A stretch of DNA of 48,434 nucleotides from Candidatus Thermoplasmatota archaeon (GCA_035541015.1 DATLFM010000024.1:1-48434), one strand, 5' to 3'. Positions 36,911-45,973 are shown, counted from the first letter of the stretch. The notes: a model not told the origin generated them from the sequence alone. Program-made: numbers and translations.

Positions 36911-38083
36911 TTGGCGCGCCGCACGGTCTCGCCCGGGCTTCCGCTTGCCGGGAAGCGCATCGTCCTTGGCGTCTCGGGCAGCATCGCAGCCGTCGTGGCG
37001 CCCACGCTTGCGGAGAGGTGGGTGCGCGACGGCGCGTCGGTGCTGCCGGTCCTCTCGCCGGCCGCGCAGCGGCTCGTGCGGCCGCCCGCGTTTGCGGCGG
37101 TGGGTTGCAAGCCCGCCGTGACGTCGCTCTCGGGCCGCGGCGAGCACGTGGCCGCGCTTGGCGACGCGAGGGGCGGCGGGGCCGATCTTCTCGTCCTTGC
37201 GCCCGCGACGGCCAATACGGTGTCGAAAGTCGCGCTTGGCGTCGACGACAACGCCCTTCTCACCTTCGCCACCACGCTTGCGGCGCGCGTCCCGATTCTC
37301 GTCGCGCCGGCCATGCACGCGACGATGCTCGCGAATCCGCCCGTGCAGGAGAACCTCGCGCGGCTGCGGGCCCGCGGGGCCGTCGTGCTTGCCGCGCGGA
37401 TGGAGGAGGAGGCGGCGAAGATGGCCTCCATCGAGGAGATCGACGCGCACGCGCGTCGGCTCCTCTCCGGCCGGCCGCTTGCCAACCGCCGCGTGCTTGT
37501 CGTGGCCGGGCCCACGGCCGAGCCGCTGGCGGAGGATCTCGTGCTCACGAACCGCGCCTCGGGCGCGACGGGCGTTGCCCTTGCGGAGGAGGCGTTCCGT
37601 CGGGGCGCGGAGGTGGAGCTTTGGATGGGCGACGTCGAGGAGCCGGTTCCGACGTGGATTGGCTTCCGCCGCTTTTCGACCGTGGACGACCTCCTCGCGC
37701 TTGCGCCGCTTGCCCGCGGCTTCGACGCGGTGTTCGTCCCGGCGGCCGTCGGCGACTACGCCCCCGCCGCACGGGCAAACGGGCCCGGCGAGGTTCCCCT
37801 GCGCCCGCTTCCGAAGTTCGTCGACGCGGTCCGGAAGCACTTCGCCGGGCCGCTTGTCGCCTGGAAGGCCCAAGCGGGCGGGGACGACGCGGCGCTTCGC
37901 CGCCGCGCGCAGGAGCTTCGCGCGCGGCTCGACGCGACGCTTGTGGTGGGGAACCGCGTCGAGGACGTCTCCGCCGCGCGCACGCGGGCGCTCCTCGTGG
38001 CGGCTCGGTCGGCGCAGCCCTTCGAGGGAACCCGCGAGGCGCTCGCCGCCGCCCTGCTCGAGGCCGTTTTCCCGCGGCGTTAA
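36911..38083 (+). CDS. coaBC: Bifunctional phosphopantothenoylcysteine decarboxylase/synthase
   Basis: A 390-aa CoaBC that makes 4'-phosphopantetheine for coenzyme A. The N half is the flavin decarboxylase (GKRIVLGVSGSIAAV, LVLAPATANTVSKVA, VAPAMHATM with the family Asn nearby). The C half is the synthase (RRVLVVAGPTAEPL, LTNRASGATG, and PLPKFVDAVRKHF followed by VAWKAQAG). TTG at 36911 is taken as start, as a CGCTAAGCG box is about 28 nt upstream; no in-frame ATG or GTG fits better. An upstream ATG at 36821 would run over the inverted repeat and is unlikely. Confidence 0.92.
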   Translation: MARRTVSPGLPLAGKRIVLGVSGSIAAVVAPTLAERWVRDGASVLPVLSPAAQRLVRPPAFAAVGCKPAVTSLSGRGEHVAALGDARGGGADLLVLAPATANTVSKVALGVDDNALLTFATTLAARVPILVAPAMHATMLANPPVQENLARLRARGAVVLAARMEEEAAKMASIEEIDAHARRLLSGRPLANRRVLVVAGPTAEPLAEDLVLTNRASGATGVALAEEAFRRGAEVELWMGDVEEPVPTWIGFRRFSTVDDLLALAPLARGFDAVFVPAAVGDYAPAARANGPGEVPLRPLPKFVDAVRKHFAGPLVAWKAQAGGDDAALRRRAQELRARLDATLVVGNRVEDVSAARTRALLVAARSAQPFEGTREALAAALLEAVFPRR

Positions 38084-38089
38084 AATAGC
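38079..38089 (+). promoter_or_regulatory. TATA-like box for the ABC exporter
   Basis: GTTAAAATAGC lies about 26 nt before ATG at 38110 and includes the TAA stop of coaBC. Confidence 0.6.
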
Positions 38090-38109
38090 GGGGCGCCCGT
38101 CCGCTCTCG

Positions 38110-38796
38110 ATGCACGTGCTCGTCGCGCGCGACCTCGCCAAGACCTACGGCCGGGGCGCGGCGGCCGTCCGGGCGCTTGCGGGCGTCACGCTCGAACTCT
38201 TGCCCGGCGAAGTGGTGGCCGTGCGCGGCCGCTCGGGCTCCGGCAAGACGACGCTTCTCAACCTCGTGAGCGGGCTTGACGCTCCCGACGAGGGAACCGT
38301 CCACGTCCTGGGCCACGACCTCGCGCGGCTGTCCACGGCCGAGCGCCTGGCGCTTCGCGCGCGCGAGGTGGGCTTCGTCTTCCAGGACCCGGCGCTCGTT
38401 CCCGAGCTCACGCTTCTCGAGAACGCGGCGCTGGCCGCTCGCATCCGCGGGTTTGCCCCCGCGGCTGCCAGGGAGCAGGCGCGCGCCGCGCTCACCGCGG
38501 TGGGCCTGCGCGCGCTTGCCGACCGCTTCCCGGCGGAGGTCTCCGGGGGCGAGGCGCAGCGCGCAAGCGTGGCGCGGGCGCTCTCCAAGGAGCCGCGCCT
38601 GCTGCTGGCCGACGAGCCCACCGCAAGCCTGGACCACGAGAGCGCCGCCCTTGTGGCAGACGCCATCGCGCGCTTCGTGCGCGAGGGCGAGCGCGCCGCG
38701 GTCGTCGTGACGCACGACGACGTGATGGCCTCGCGCGCCACGCGCTCGCTGCGGCTGCGCGACGGCGCGCTCGCGCCGCAGGAGCTGCCGGCGTGA
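38110..38796 (+). CDS. ABC transporter ATPase (LolD/MacB type)
   Basis: A 228-aa ATPase. Walker A is GRSGSGKTTLLNLVSGLD (40-57), the Q-loop lies in VFQDPALVPELT, the signature is VSGGEAQRASVARAL, Walker B is LLLADEPTASLD, and the H-loop is VVVTHDD. FVFQDPALVPELTLLENAA is typical of the LolD/MacB/FtsE group, which works with FtsX-like permeases rather than binding-protein importers. Its stop overlaps the permease start as GTGA. Confidence 0.92.
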   Translation: MHVLVARDLAKTYGRGAAAVRALAGVTLELLPGEVVAVRGRSGSGKTTLLNLVSGLDAPDEGTVHVLGHDLARLSTAERLALRAREVGFVFQDPALVPELTLLENAALAARIRGFAPAAAREQARAALTAVGLRALADRFPAEVSGGEAQRASVARALSKEPRLLLADEPTASLDHESAALVADAIARFVREGERAAVVVTHDDVMASRATRSLRLRDGALAPQELPA

Positions 38797-41756
38797 GCCT
38801 CGCCCTTCGGTCGGCGGCGCGCGTCTGGACGCGCCGGCCCGCGGGCCCGCTGCTTGTCGCCCTTGGCGTTCTCGCCGCGACGCTTCTTGTGGGCGCAAGC
38901 GACCTTGCGCTCTCGGACGCGCGGCAGGCCGAGCGCGACACGGACGCCCGCGCGTTGGGCCGCGTGCTCGGCACGGTCCTCACGCCCGGCGGCTACACGG
39001 TTGCGCAAGAGCGGCTGGAGGCGCTCCAAGGCGAGCTTGCGCAGGCCGCGCGGCCCGGCGTTGCGCCCCAGACCGCGTTCCCCGTCCATCTCGAGCGAGA
39101 GGCGCTCGCCTCCTCCGGGGAGCGCACGCACGCGGGCGTTCGCCTCCTGGGCCTTTCGTCCGAGAGCCTGCGCGCGTTGGGCCTGCCCGAACCGGCTGCC
39201 GGCGAGGCCTTGTGGGACCCGGGCGCCTCCGGTCTTGCGCCCGCGCGCGCCACCTTCCGCGTGCAGCAGGCGCCGGCACAAGAGGTGCGCGTGGCCGACA
39301 GCGCGCAAGGTTCGCTCTTCCTTGCAAGCCGCGTCGGCAACACGTACGTGCACAGCGACAACGACGTCTTCCGCTTCGAGTTCGCCGTTCCCGAAGGCGC
39401 GCGCCGGCTGGAGGCGCGATTGTCCACGGCCGACGCGGGAACCGACTTCGACCTCGAGCTTCTGCCGCCCTCGGGCGATCCGATCCTCGACGACGCGGGC
39501 ACGCCCGCCGCGCCCGTCCTTCCCAACCTCACGATCGAGGCCCCGGCGGCGGGCCGCTGGACCGCGCTTGTCCACGCGAAGCTCGCGCAGGGCGTCGCCT
39601 TCCGGTTCGAGCACGCAAGCGTCTTCGACGCGCGCGACGCGCAAGCGCTCGGTCGCCTCCTGTCGGGGCAGGGATGGCGCGCCGTGGCCGCGCAGGTGGG
39701 GCTCCTCGAGCAGGCCCGCATCGAGCGCGCGCTCGTGCGGGCCGATCTCTCCGCGCTTGGCCCCGGCGCGCACGGCCTTGCGGTCGTGGCGCTCTCCGAT
39801 CTCCAGGCGGAGCTCGACCTTGCCGGCCAGGCCTCGGGTCTTCTCGTGCTCGCCGCGCCCGGCGAGGACGCGCTCGCGGGCATGCCGCCCCCGCTTGCCT
39901 CGCGAGTCGAAGGCGTCCTCGCCCGCGCCAGGGAGGGCGCCGGCTCGACACTTGACCCGCTGCGGGGCCTTGCGCTCGACGCGACGGCAAGCCGCTTACG
40001 CGAGGAGCGCGAGGCCCGGCTGTCCACGACCGAGCGCCTTCTCGCCGTCGCCGTTGGGCCGGGCGCGGTCGCGGGCCTTCTCCTTGCGACGTGGGCCGCC
40101 GGGTTCCACACGGGTCGCCTGGCGAGCGAGGTTCGCGTCCTCTCCGCGCTGGGAGCGCGCCGCCGCACGACCTGGGGCCTTGCCGCGCTGCACCTTGCGC
40201 CCGCCTTTGGTGCCGGCGTTCTCCTGGCGCTTGCGGCCTCGCCGCTTCTGGGAAGCTTCCTTGCCCGCGGCCTTGGCCTTGCGCACGGCGGCGCGCTTGC
40301 GCCCGGGCTTGCCGTCCTCCTCGTCCCCTTGGCGGCCGCCGTGCCGGTTGCGCTCTCCGTGTGGTGGTCGCTTCGCCGCGCCGTCCAAGGCCGCGCGCCG
40401 CGGCCCTCCTCGCCGCCGGCTCCCGCCCGCGCGCGCATCCTCCTGGCCGCGCCGCTTCTGGCAAGCGCCGTCCTTCTGCTTGCCCTTGCGCCCGAGGCGC
40501 CCACGGAGGCCTTCTCCTCGGCCGCGCTTGCGGCCGCCGCCTTTGCCACGGCCATCCTCGTGGCGCCGTGGGCCGAGCCCCTCCTCGCGCGCCCCCGCGC
40601 GCTTTCGCCCTCCGCGCTCGGATGGTTCCGGACGCGACGCTCCCACCGCGCGCACGCCGTCGCGGCCGCCGCCACCACGCTTGTCCTTGCGAGCCTCTTC
40701 GCGGGCCTTGCGCTTGCGAGCGCCGCCGCGCCCGACCCGCAGCGCGAAGCGGGCGGCTACGCCGTCGTCGTTGCGCTGCCCGGCTTCGTGGAGGACGCCA
40801 CGGCGGTCCTGCCGCGCGAGCCCGCGCGCGCCGAGGCGGCGCGCGCGCTGCTGCGCGAGACGCTTGGCATCGACGCGCTCATGCGCGTCACGGGCGTGGG
40901 GCTGCACTCGGCGTCCACGCGCGAGCAGACGGTGTACGGCATCGACACGTCCTTCGCGCAGCGGCACCGCCACGCGGTCCGCTCGCTCGACCCGTCCGTG
41001 CACGACCCCTTCCTCGCCGTGGCGACGTCGAGCGACCTTGCCGTCGTGAGCTCCTCCGTGCACGCGTCCCTCGGCTCGGACGAGATCCGTCTCGAAGGCC
41101 CGCTTGGCGCGCTCTCCTACCGCGTCGTTGGCGTCGTCGAGACGCGCCTGCTCGAGGGCGTGTACGTCTCCAAGCAGGCGCTGCCCGTGCACTTCACCGC
41201 GCTTGCCGGCGAGCAGCGCGTGCTCCTCGACCCGGGCGCCGACGCCGACGCGTTTGCCGCGCGCTACCAGGACCTCTTCCGCGACGCGGGCGCGTCGGCC
41301 CTCTCCGCCAACGCGCTCGTGCAGGAGCGCCTCGCGGGCCAGGTGCGCGCGGGGGCGACGCTGCAGGCGCTTGCGCTCGTCGGCGTGGCGACCTCGTTCC
41401 TTCTCGTCGTCCTCTTGGGCCTTCGCGCGCGGGCGGAGCGCCGCGCGGCCGACGGCGTGCTCCTGGCCCTTGGGGCATCCCGGAACGCCGTCGCGGCCGG
41501 GCTTGCCGTCGAGGTGGCCCTGCCGCTCCTGGTCGCGTTCGCCCTCTCGCTTGCGCTTGCGCTTCCGGCCGCCGCCGCGCTCGACCGCATCTCCGGCCTC
41601 GCCTTCCCGCTCCTTCCGGTCGACGCGCTTGCCCTCGCGAGGACGGCGGTTTGGCTCCTGGCGGCCCTCTTTGCCGTCGCGGTCGCCATGGCCGTCGCCC
41701 TCGCGCGGTCGTCGGTGCGGCGGGTCGACCGCGAGACGATGCAGGAGCTGCGTTGA
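38793..41756 (+). CDS. FtsX/MacB-type ABC permease with PPC-like ectodomain
   Basis: A 987-aa membrane protein. After a first helix near residues 15-30 it has a large outside region; residues about 165-280 look like a bacterial pre-peptidase C-terminal (PPC) beta-sandwich (DNDVFRFEFAVPEG, GTDFDLELLPPSG, AAGRWTALVHAKL). Helices follow at about 410-590 and two FtsX-like blocks, the last near 865-980 with ARAERRAADGVLLALGASR. MacB-type permeases move substrates from outside the membrane or transmit force; here export or removal of lipoproteins or lipids is possible. GTG at 38793 overlaps the ATPase stop. Confidence 0.85.
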   Translation: MSLALRSAARVWTRRPAGPLLVALGVLAATLLVGASDLALSDARQAERDTDARALGRVLGTVLTPGGYTVAQERLEALQGELAQAARPGVAPQTAFPVHLEREALASSGERTHAGVRLLGLSSESLRALGLPEPAAGEALWDPGASGLAPARATFRVQQAPAQEVRVADSAQGSLFLASRVGNTYVHSDNDVFRFEFAVPEGARRLEARLSTADAGTDFDLELLPPSGDPILDDAGTPAAPVLPNLTIEAPAAGRWTALVHAKLAQGVAFRFEHASVFDARDAQALGRLLSGQGWRAVAAQVGLLEQARIERALVRADLSALGPGAHGLAVVALSDLQAELDLAGQASGLLVLAAPGEDALAGMPPPLASRVEGVLARAREGAGSTLDPLRGLALDATASRLREEREARLSTTERLLAVAVGPGAVAGLLLATWAAGFHTGRLASEVRVLSALGARRRTTWGLAALHLAPAFGAGVLLALAASPLLGSFLARGLGLAHGGALAPGLAVLLVPLAAAVPVALSVWWSLRRAVQGRAPRPSSPPAPARARILLAAPLLASAVLLLALAPEAPTEAFSSAALAAAAFATAILVAPWAEPLLARPRALSPSALGWFRTRRSHRAHAVAAAATTLVLASLFAGLALASAAAPDPQREAGGYAVVVALPGFVEDATAVLPREPARAEAARALLRETLGIDALMRVTGVGLHSASTREQTVYGIDTSFAQRHRHAVRSLDPSVHDPFLAVATSSDLAVVSSSVHASLGSDEIRLEGPLGALSYRVVGVVETRLLEGVYVSKQALPVHFTALAGEQRVLLDPGADADAFAARYQDLFRDAGASALSANALVQERLAGQVRAGATLQALALVGVATSFLLVVLLGLRARAERRAADGVLLALGASRNAVAAGLAVEVALPLLVAFALSLALALPAAAALDRISGLAFPLLPVDALALARTAVWLLAALFAVAVAMAVALARSSVRRVDRETMQELR

Positions 41757-41778
41757 CGAACGCGTTGCCGCCGCGACC

Positions 41779-41792
41779 ACAAAATACTTTGC
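41779..41792 (+). promoter_or_regulatory. TATA-like box for the downstream lipoprotein
   Basis: ACAAAATACTTTGC is centred about 30 nt before ATG at 41816, so the lipoprotein can be made independently of the exporter genes. Confidence 0.6.
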
Positions 41793-41815
41793 GAGGTCGC
41801 GGCTTCGGCCGCGCG

Positions 41816-42835
41816 ATGAACTCGCGCGCCGTCGCGCTTTCCGTCCTGTTTCTGGCCGGCACGCTTGCGGGCTGCGCCGGCCCGACGCCGCCTCCGCCCC
41901 CGCCCAACGGCAACGGAGGAGACGAGGACCCCGTCGCGCACATCCCCCGCTGGAACCTCGGCGACGCGTGGACCTACACGGCGCAGACCTCCGAGTTTCC
42001 CGCCTCCACGTCCACGATGGTGGCCTACGACGACGACGGCAACCACTATTGGGTGGGCGTCACGGACCGCACGCAGGCGCTCGTCCACGCGCTCTTCAAC
42101 GTGAACCCGCAGCTCGGCCGCATCCAGAAGGGCAACCTCGCCATCTACGAGAAGGGCGAGCCGCGCGCCATGTACCGCTTCCCCATCCGCGACGGCGACA
42201 CGTGGGACACGGACCTCTTCCTCTCGCTCCACAAGGGCACGCTTCGCGCCACGGCGACCTACCGCGAGGACATTCCCACGCGCATGGGCCCCCGTCCCGG
42301 CTTCGAGATCGTGGCCACCAACAACGCGGGCTTCCGCCTCGCGTACGACTTCATCCCGCAGATCAAGTGGTTCTCGAAGCTCCAAGTCACCGACGGGCGC
42401 GGCCAGGTGCTGCACGACCTGCAGGTTTCCGAGCACCGCACGAACGTGCGGGAGACGGCCTACTTCGTCCGCGGCGACGACCTCTTCCAGGAGACCTTCG
42501 GCCCGCCCGGCGGGCTTGCGCAGACGTACTCGCGAACGGTGCTCGTGGACGGCGCGAGCTCCAAGGAACGCAAGCCCTACGACGTCCTCGCGTTCAACGT
42601 CCGCGTGCAGGTGGGCAGCAGCGCCAACGAGCGCGCCGACGTGCGCATCAGCGACCCCGCGGGGCGCGCCGTCTACGAGCGCACGTTCCTGCAGAGCCAG
42701 ACCGACGAGTTCCGCTTCGAGACGATCGACCAGCCGCGCGCGGGCAACTGGCGCGTCGAGGTCACGCTCACGGGCACCACGACGGCGACGGTCATGCTCG
42801 CCGGCGCGTGGGAGTACTACGGGACGGCGCCCTAA
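41816..42835 (+). CDS. Lipoprotein next to the ABC exporter
   Basis: A 339-aa protein with a lipoprotein signal (LSVLFLAGTLAGC, Cys20), a Pro/Gly/Asn linker, a beta-rich body (WNLGDAWTYTAQTSEFP; YRFPIRDGDTWDTDLFL) and a C-terminal beta-sandwich (FNVRVQVGSSANERADV to WRVEVTLTGTTTATVML), reminiscent of PPC domains. It follows the permease by 59 nt but has its own promoter. It may be a substrate or partner of the exporter; this is inferred from position only. Confidence 0.75.
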   Translation: MNSRAVALSVLFLAGTLAGCAGPTPPPPPPNGNGGDEDPVAHIPRWNLGDAWTYTAQTSEFPASTSTMVAYDDDGNHYWVGVTDRTQALVHALFNVNPQLGRIQKGNLAIYEKGEPRAMYRFPIRDGDTWDTDLFLSLHKGTLRATATYREDIPTRMGPRPGFEIVATNNAGFRLAYDFIPQIKWFSKLQVTDGRGQVLHDLQVSEHRTNVRETAYFVRGDDLFQETFGPPGGLAQTYSRTVLVDGASSKERKPYDVLAFNVRVQVGSSANERADVRISDPAGRAVYERTFLQSQTDEFRFETIDQPRAGNWRVEVTLTGTTTATVMLAGAWEYYGTAP

Positions 42836-42845
42836 CGCGCACAAC

Positions 42846-42875
42846 GTATACAGATGTATACATACGTATACATTG
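42846..42875. repeat. Three GTATACA units spaced 10 bp apart
   Basis: GTATACA starts at 42846, 42856 and 42866, each followed by three variable bases, so the palindromic hexamer GTATAC recurs once per DNA turn. It fills most of the 46-nt gap between two convergent genes. Role unknown: a protein-binding array or transcript-end element. Confidence 0.6.
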
Positions 42876-42881
42876 ACGGGC

Positions 42882-43775
42882 TCAGCGCGCCGGCAGGCGC
42901 TTCTCGAGCTCGGCGACGACCTGCTGGAAGGCCTTTGCCGCGGCGCTGTCCTCGTCGCCGAGCACGAAGGGCACGCCCTCGTCGCCGTGCCGCGCGATGG
43001 GCGGGTGCAGCGGGATCGAGCCGAGGAAGGGGACGCCCGTCTCGCGGGCCGCGCGCTCGCCGCCGCCCTTTGCAAACACGGGCGTCTCCTGTTGGCAGTG
43101 CGGGCACACGAAGCCGGACATGTTCTCGACGATGCCAAGCACGCGCAGGTTGAGCGCCTTTGCAAAGCCGATGGACTTCACGATGTCGAGCACGGAGACC
43201 TCCTGCGGCGTCGTCACGACGACGGCGCCGTCCGCCTGCGGGATCTCCTGCGCGATGGAGAGGGGCTCGTCGCTTGTGCCGGGCGGAAGGTCGAAGAAGA
43301 GGAAGTCGAGGTCGCCCCACGCGACGTCGCCGAGGAACTGCTGCAGCACGCCGATCTTGATGGGGCCGCGCCAGATGATGGGCTTGTTGGGGTCCTGCGC
43401 GAGGAAGCCCGTGGAGACGACCTTCATGCCGTGGGCGGCGACGGGAACGAGGCGCTCGCCGTCGCTTGCAACCCGCGCGCCCTCGACGCCGAGCATCTTC
43501 GGGACGTTCGGGTTCGTGAGGTCGGCGTCGAGCACGCCCACGCGCTTGCCCGCGCGCGCGAAGGTCGCGGCGAGGTTCACGCAGACGGTCGTCTTGCCGA
43601 CGCCGCCCTTGCCGCTCATGACGACGATCTTGCGGTCGATGCGGTCGAGGTTGTTCTTGATGCGCTCCATCATCTGGACGCGCGCCAGGAACGCTCGCGC
43701 CCGCTGCTGCGCTTCCGGGTTGGCCTGCGGAAGGGCGCCGGAACGCGGGCCGGCGGGGGGCGGGGGCGTGGCCAT
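42882..43775 (-). CDS. Mrp/ApbC/NBP35 Fe-S cluster carrier ATPase
   Basis: A 297-aa P-loop ATPase that carries or assembles iron-sulfur clusters. The deviant Walker A GKGGVGKT is at 55-62, followed by LDADLTNPNVPKMLG, and FFDLPPGTSDEPLS is the switch region. The cluster-binding pair is CPHC (Cys224, Cys227). The first 20 residues are Pro/Ala-rich. ATG at 43775 lies about 24 nt after a GATACTAC box, which selects it over the ATG upstream. It probably supplies clusters to Fe-S enzymes such as the radical SAM protein; that link is general, not specific. Confidence 0.93.
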   Translation of the reverse strand: MATPPPPAGPRSGALPQANPEAQQRARAFLARVQMMERIKNNLDRIDRKIVVMSGKGGVGKTTVCVNLAATFARAGKRVGVLDADLTNPNVPKMLGVEGARVASDGERLVPVAAHGMKVVSTGFLAQDPNKPIIWRGPIKIGVLQQFLGDVAWGDLDFLFFDLPPGTSDEPLSIAQEIPQADGAVVVTTPQEVSVLDIVKSIGFAKALNLRVLGIVENMSGFVCPHCQQETPVFAKGGGERAARETGVPFLGSIPLHPPIARHGDEGVPFVLGDEDSAAAKAFQQVVAELEKRLPAR

Positions 43776-43792
43776 CGCGCCTCGTAGCCGTT

Positions 43793-43804
43793 CGTAGTAT
43801 CTAG
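43793..43804 (-). promoter_or_regulatory. TATA-like box for the Mrp gene
   Basis: The minus strand reads CTAGATACTACG about 24 nt before ATG at 43775; the core ATACTAC also precedes the soluble wHTH gene. Confidence 0.55.
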
Positions 43805-43865
43805 AGGTTGCGGGGACGCGGCGCGCGGCCATCGCTTGCGCGTACGTGGCGCCGCGTGTTCGCCG

Positions 43866-43876
43866 AGCTTAAGACC
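43866..43876 (+). promoter_or_regulatory. TATA-like box for the Na/Pi-like transporter
   Basis: AGCTTAAGACC is centred 28-29 nt before ATG at 43900 in a divergent gap with the Mrp gene. Confidence 0.55.
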
Positions 43877-43899
43877 CCGCGCGGCGGTCCGGGCGTCCG

Positions 43900-44943
43900 A
43901 TGGGTCGTGCGACGTCCGCGGCGGGCCGCCTTGCCCTTGCGCTTGCCGCGCTTTCCCTCTTCGTGCTCGCGATCCTTCTGCTGAAGAACGGGGCAAGCTC
44001 CATCCAGCCTTTCGTGCGGGGCTTCCTGCAGGTGGACGGGCCCGTGTCGGCGTTGGGCTTTGGGTGGCTTCTCTCCTACGTGGCGCTGTCGGGATCGCCC
44101 GTGGCGGCGACGGCGATCGGGCTTCTGGGCGGCGGGCTTCTCACGAACATCGAGGCCTTCTTCATGATCGGCGGCAGCCGGTTTGGCGCGGCCATGGTCG
44201 TGCTGCTCATCGGCTTCATCTACCAGCTTCGCGGGCACGCGCGCCACACGAGCCTCATGACGGGCGTGCTAGCGCTCATGGTCACGATCACGATCTACCT
44301 GCCCGCGCTTGCGCTTGGGTACTTCGTCTTTTCCTCGGGCGCGCTCGACGGGATCCAGGTGGGCACGCCGCCGCAGGTCGCCGACGTGATCGATCTCACG
44401 TTCGGGCGCGTGGCCGACGCCGCGCTGCAGGCGTTGGGCGGCGTCCCCACGTTCCTCCTCGGGTTGGCCACGGTCGCGGGCGCGTTGTCGCTGTTCGACC
44501 GCGCCGTGCCGGACTTCGATCCTCGCAGCGGCCGCGTCCCGCGCATGGCGGGCCGCATCTACCGACCGAGCGTCATGTTCGCCTTTGGCATGGCCGTCAC
44601 GGCGCTCACGCTCTCCGTTTCCGTCTCGATCTCGCTTCTCGTCCCCCTGTCGGCCAAAGGCTACGTGCGGCGCGAGAACCTCATCCCGTACATCATGGGC
44701 GCCAACATCACGACCTTCATCGACACGCTGCTTGCCGCCATCGTGGCGGGCGCCGGGTTCACGGTCGTGCTCGCCGAGATGGCGGCCGTCTTCGTCGTTT
44801 CGCTCGTCGTGATCGGGCTCTTCTACACGCCCTACGAAGAAAGGCTCATGTCGTTGACCAACACCATCGTCTCCTCCACGCGATCGCTCCTCGTGTTCCT
44901 CGTGGTGCTCGTGCTATGTCCGCTGCTGCTGCTGGTCCTGTGA
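43900..44943 (+). CDS. Na/Pi-cotransporter-II-like membrane protein
   Basis: A 347-aa protein with eight or nine membrane helices. The repeat motifs of the Na/Pi cotransporter II family are recognisable but altered: YVALSGSPVAATAIGLL in the first half, where phosphate transporters carry a QSSSA-type motif, and MGANITTFIDTLLAAI in the second, close to the family GANIGTT. It may carry phosphate or another anion with sodium. The following Usp gene starts inside its stop codon (GTGA), so the two proteins are probably made together. Confidence 0.8.
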   Translation: MGRATSAAGRLALALAALSLFVLAILLLKNGASSIQPFVRGFLQVDGPVSALGFGWLLSYVALSGSPVAATAIGLLGGGLLTNIEAFFMIGGSRFGAAMVVLLIGFIYQLRGHARHTSLMTGVLALMVTITIYLPALALGYFVFSSGALDGIQVGTPPQVADVIDLTFGRVADAALQALGGVPTFLLGLATVAGALSLFDRAVPDFDPRSGRVPRMAGRIYRPSVMFAFGMAVTALTLSVSVSISLLVPLSAKGYVRRENLIPYIMGANITTFIDTLLAAIVAGAGFTVVLAEMAAVFVVSLVVIGLFYTPYEERLMSLTNTIVSSTRSLLVFLVVLVLCPLLLLVL

Positions 44944-45758
44944 AGCCCCCCGACGACGCTGCGCCCCGCCGGCGCATCCTGCTTGTCGTCCACGACAGCC
45001 CCGAGGGCGCCGACGCGGCCGCCATCGCAGGGCACCTGGCGCGCCTGCTGTCGGCCTCCGTGACGATGCTCTCGCTCACGCACTCGTTCGACCGGCGGAT
45101 CCGCGCGTACCAGCGCGCCGACGAGGCCATGGGAGAGGTTCCCGCCCGCGAGCGCCTCTCGGCCGTGGGGCTCATCGAGTGGGAGCTTCCCCGCATCGCA
45201 AACGCGGGCAAGTACGACCTCGTGGTGCTCGCGCGCCTGGGAGGGCTCGACGCGCTCACGGGGCGCCTGCTCGTGCCGCTTACGGTGCGGCACATCCACA
45301 CGAACGTCCTTCTCGTGCGCGGCAAGCGGCGGACGATCCAGAACGTGCTCGCCTGCACGGCCGGCTCGGGCGCAAGCGACCCCGTCGATGCGGCGATCGA
45401 CCTTGCGCAACGCGGCGGGGCGCGGCTCCACGTCCTCCACGTCCTCTCGCACATGCCGCTTGAGTCGGAGGGCCCGCTTGAGATCGGGCAGCTCCTGGAG
45501 CTCGAGCATCCGGCGGCGCAGGCGCTCGCGAACGCCGAGCGGGCCTTGCGCGCGCGGGGCGTCCAGGGCGGCGTTCGCACGAGGGTCGGGCTTGTCGTCG
45601 AGGAGATCGTGCAGGAGGTGCACGATGGAGGGTACGACCTCGTCGTCGTGGGCTCGCACGAGAGCACGCGCGGAGGAAGGCTCACGCTCGACGTCGCCGA
45701 CTACGTCATCGGGCACGTTCCTTCGAGCGTGCTCGTCGTGCGGGCGTGGGCGCCTTAG
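44940..45758 (+). CDS. Tandem universal stress protein
   Basis: A 272-aa protein with two Usp domains, about 10-130 (RRRILLVVHDSPEGADA to HIHTNVLLVRG) and 132-270 (ILNVL-like start IQNVLACTAGSGASDP to VPSSVLVVRAWAP). The second ends in the GxVxxxVxxxxxSVLVV-like pattern (YVIGHVPSSVLVVRA) but the strict ATP motif G-2x-G-9x-G(S/T) is not clear in either. GTG at 44940 forms a GTGA overlap with the transporter; ATG at 44916 is possible. Usp domains next to transporters often regulate them, so a regulatory role is inferred. Confidence 0.82.
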   Translation: MKPPDDAAPRRRILLVVHDSPEGADAAAIAGHLARLLSASVTMLSLTHSFDRRIRAYQRADEAMGEVPARERLSAVGLIEWELPRIANAGKYDLVVLARLGGLDALTGRLLVPLTVRHIHTNVLLVRGKRRTIQNVLACTAGSGASDPVDAAIDLAQRGGARLHVLHVLSHMPLESEGPLEIGQLLELEHPAAQALANAERALRARGVQGGVRTRVGLVVEEIVQEVHDGGYDLVVVGSHESTRGGRLTLDVADYVIGHVPSSVLVVRAWAP

Positions 45759-45952
45759 CTCTCGAAGGCGCCGGCCAGGAGCACGCCGATTCCAAAGACG
45801 AGGAACATGAGGAGGAACAGCAGGAGATCCCCGCCCAGGAACAGGGCGTTCACGGGGATCACGATCCACGGCAGCACGAGGAGAAGCATCGCCAGGGTGA
45901 AGGGCATGCCCGTCTGCGCGCCGTCGTTTCCGCGTCCGAACACGGTGGCCAC
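45755..45952 (-). CDS. Small two-helix membrane protein
   Basis: A 65-aa protein with two hydrophobic helices (FTLAMLLLVLPWIVIPV and LLLFLLMFLVFGIGVLLA) joined by NALFLGGD. It starts with GTG at 45952, 26 nt after a GCTTATAACC box, which supports a real leaderless gene. Function unknown. Its stop overlaps that of the convergent Usp gene (TTAG). Confidence 0.6.
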   Translation of the reverse strand: MATVFGRGNDGAQTGMPFTLAMLLLVLPWIVIPVNALFLGGDLLLFLLMFLVFGIGVLLAGAFES

Positions 45953-45973
45953 GCCGCGCGCAATGCGGCGTCC

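Noticed and set aside
39200-41700. Protease reading of the large permease because of its PPC-like domain
   Set aside because: No protease motif is present; the helices, FtsX blocks and coupled ATPase identify a permease.
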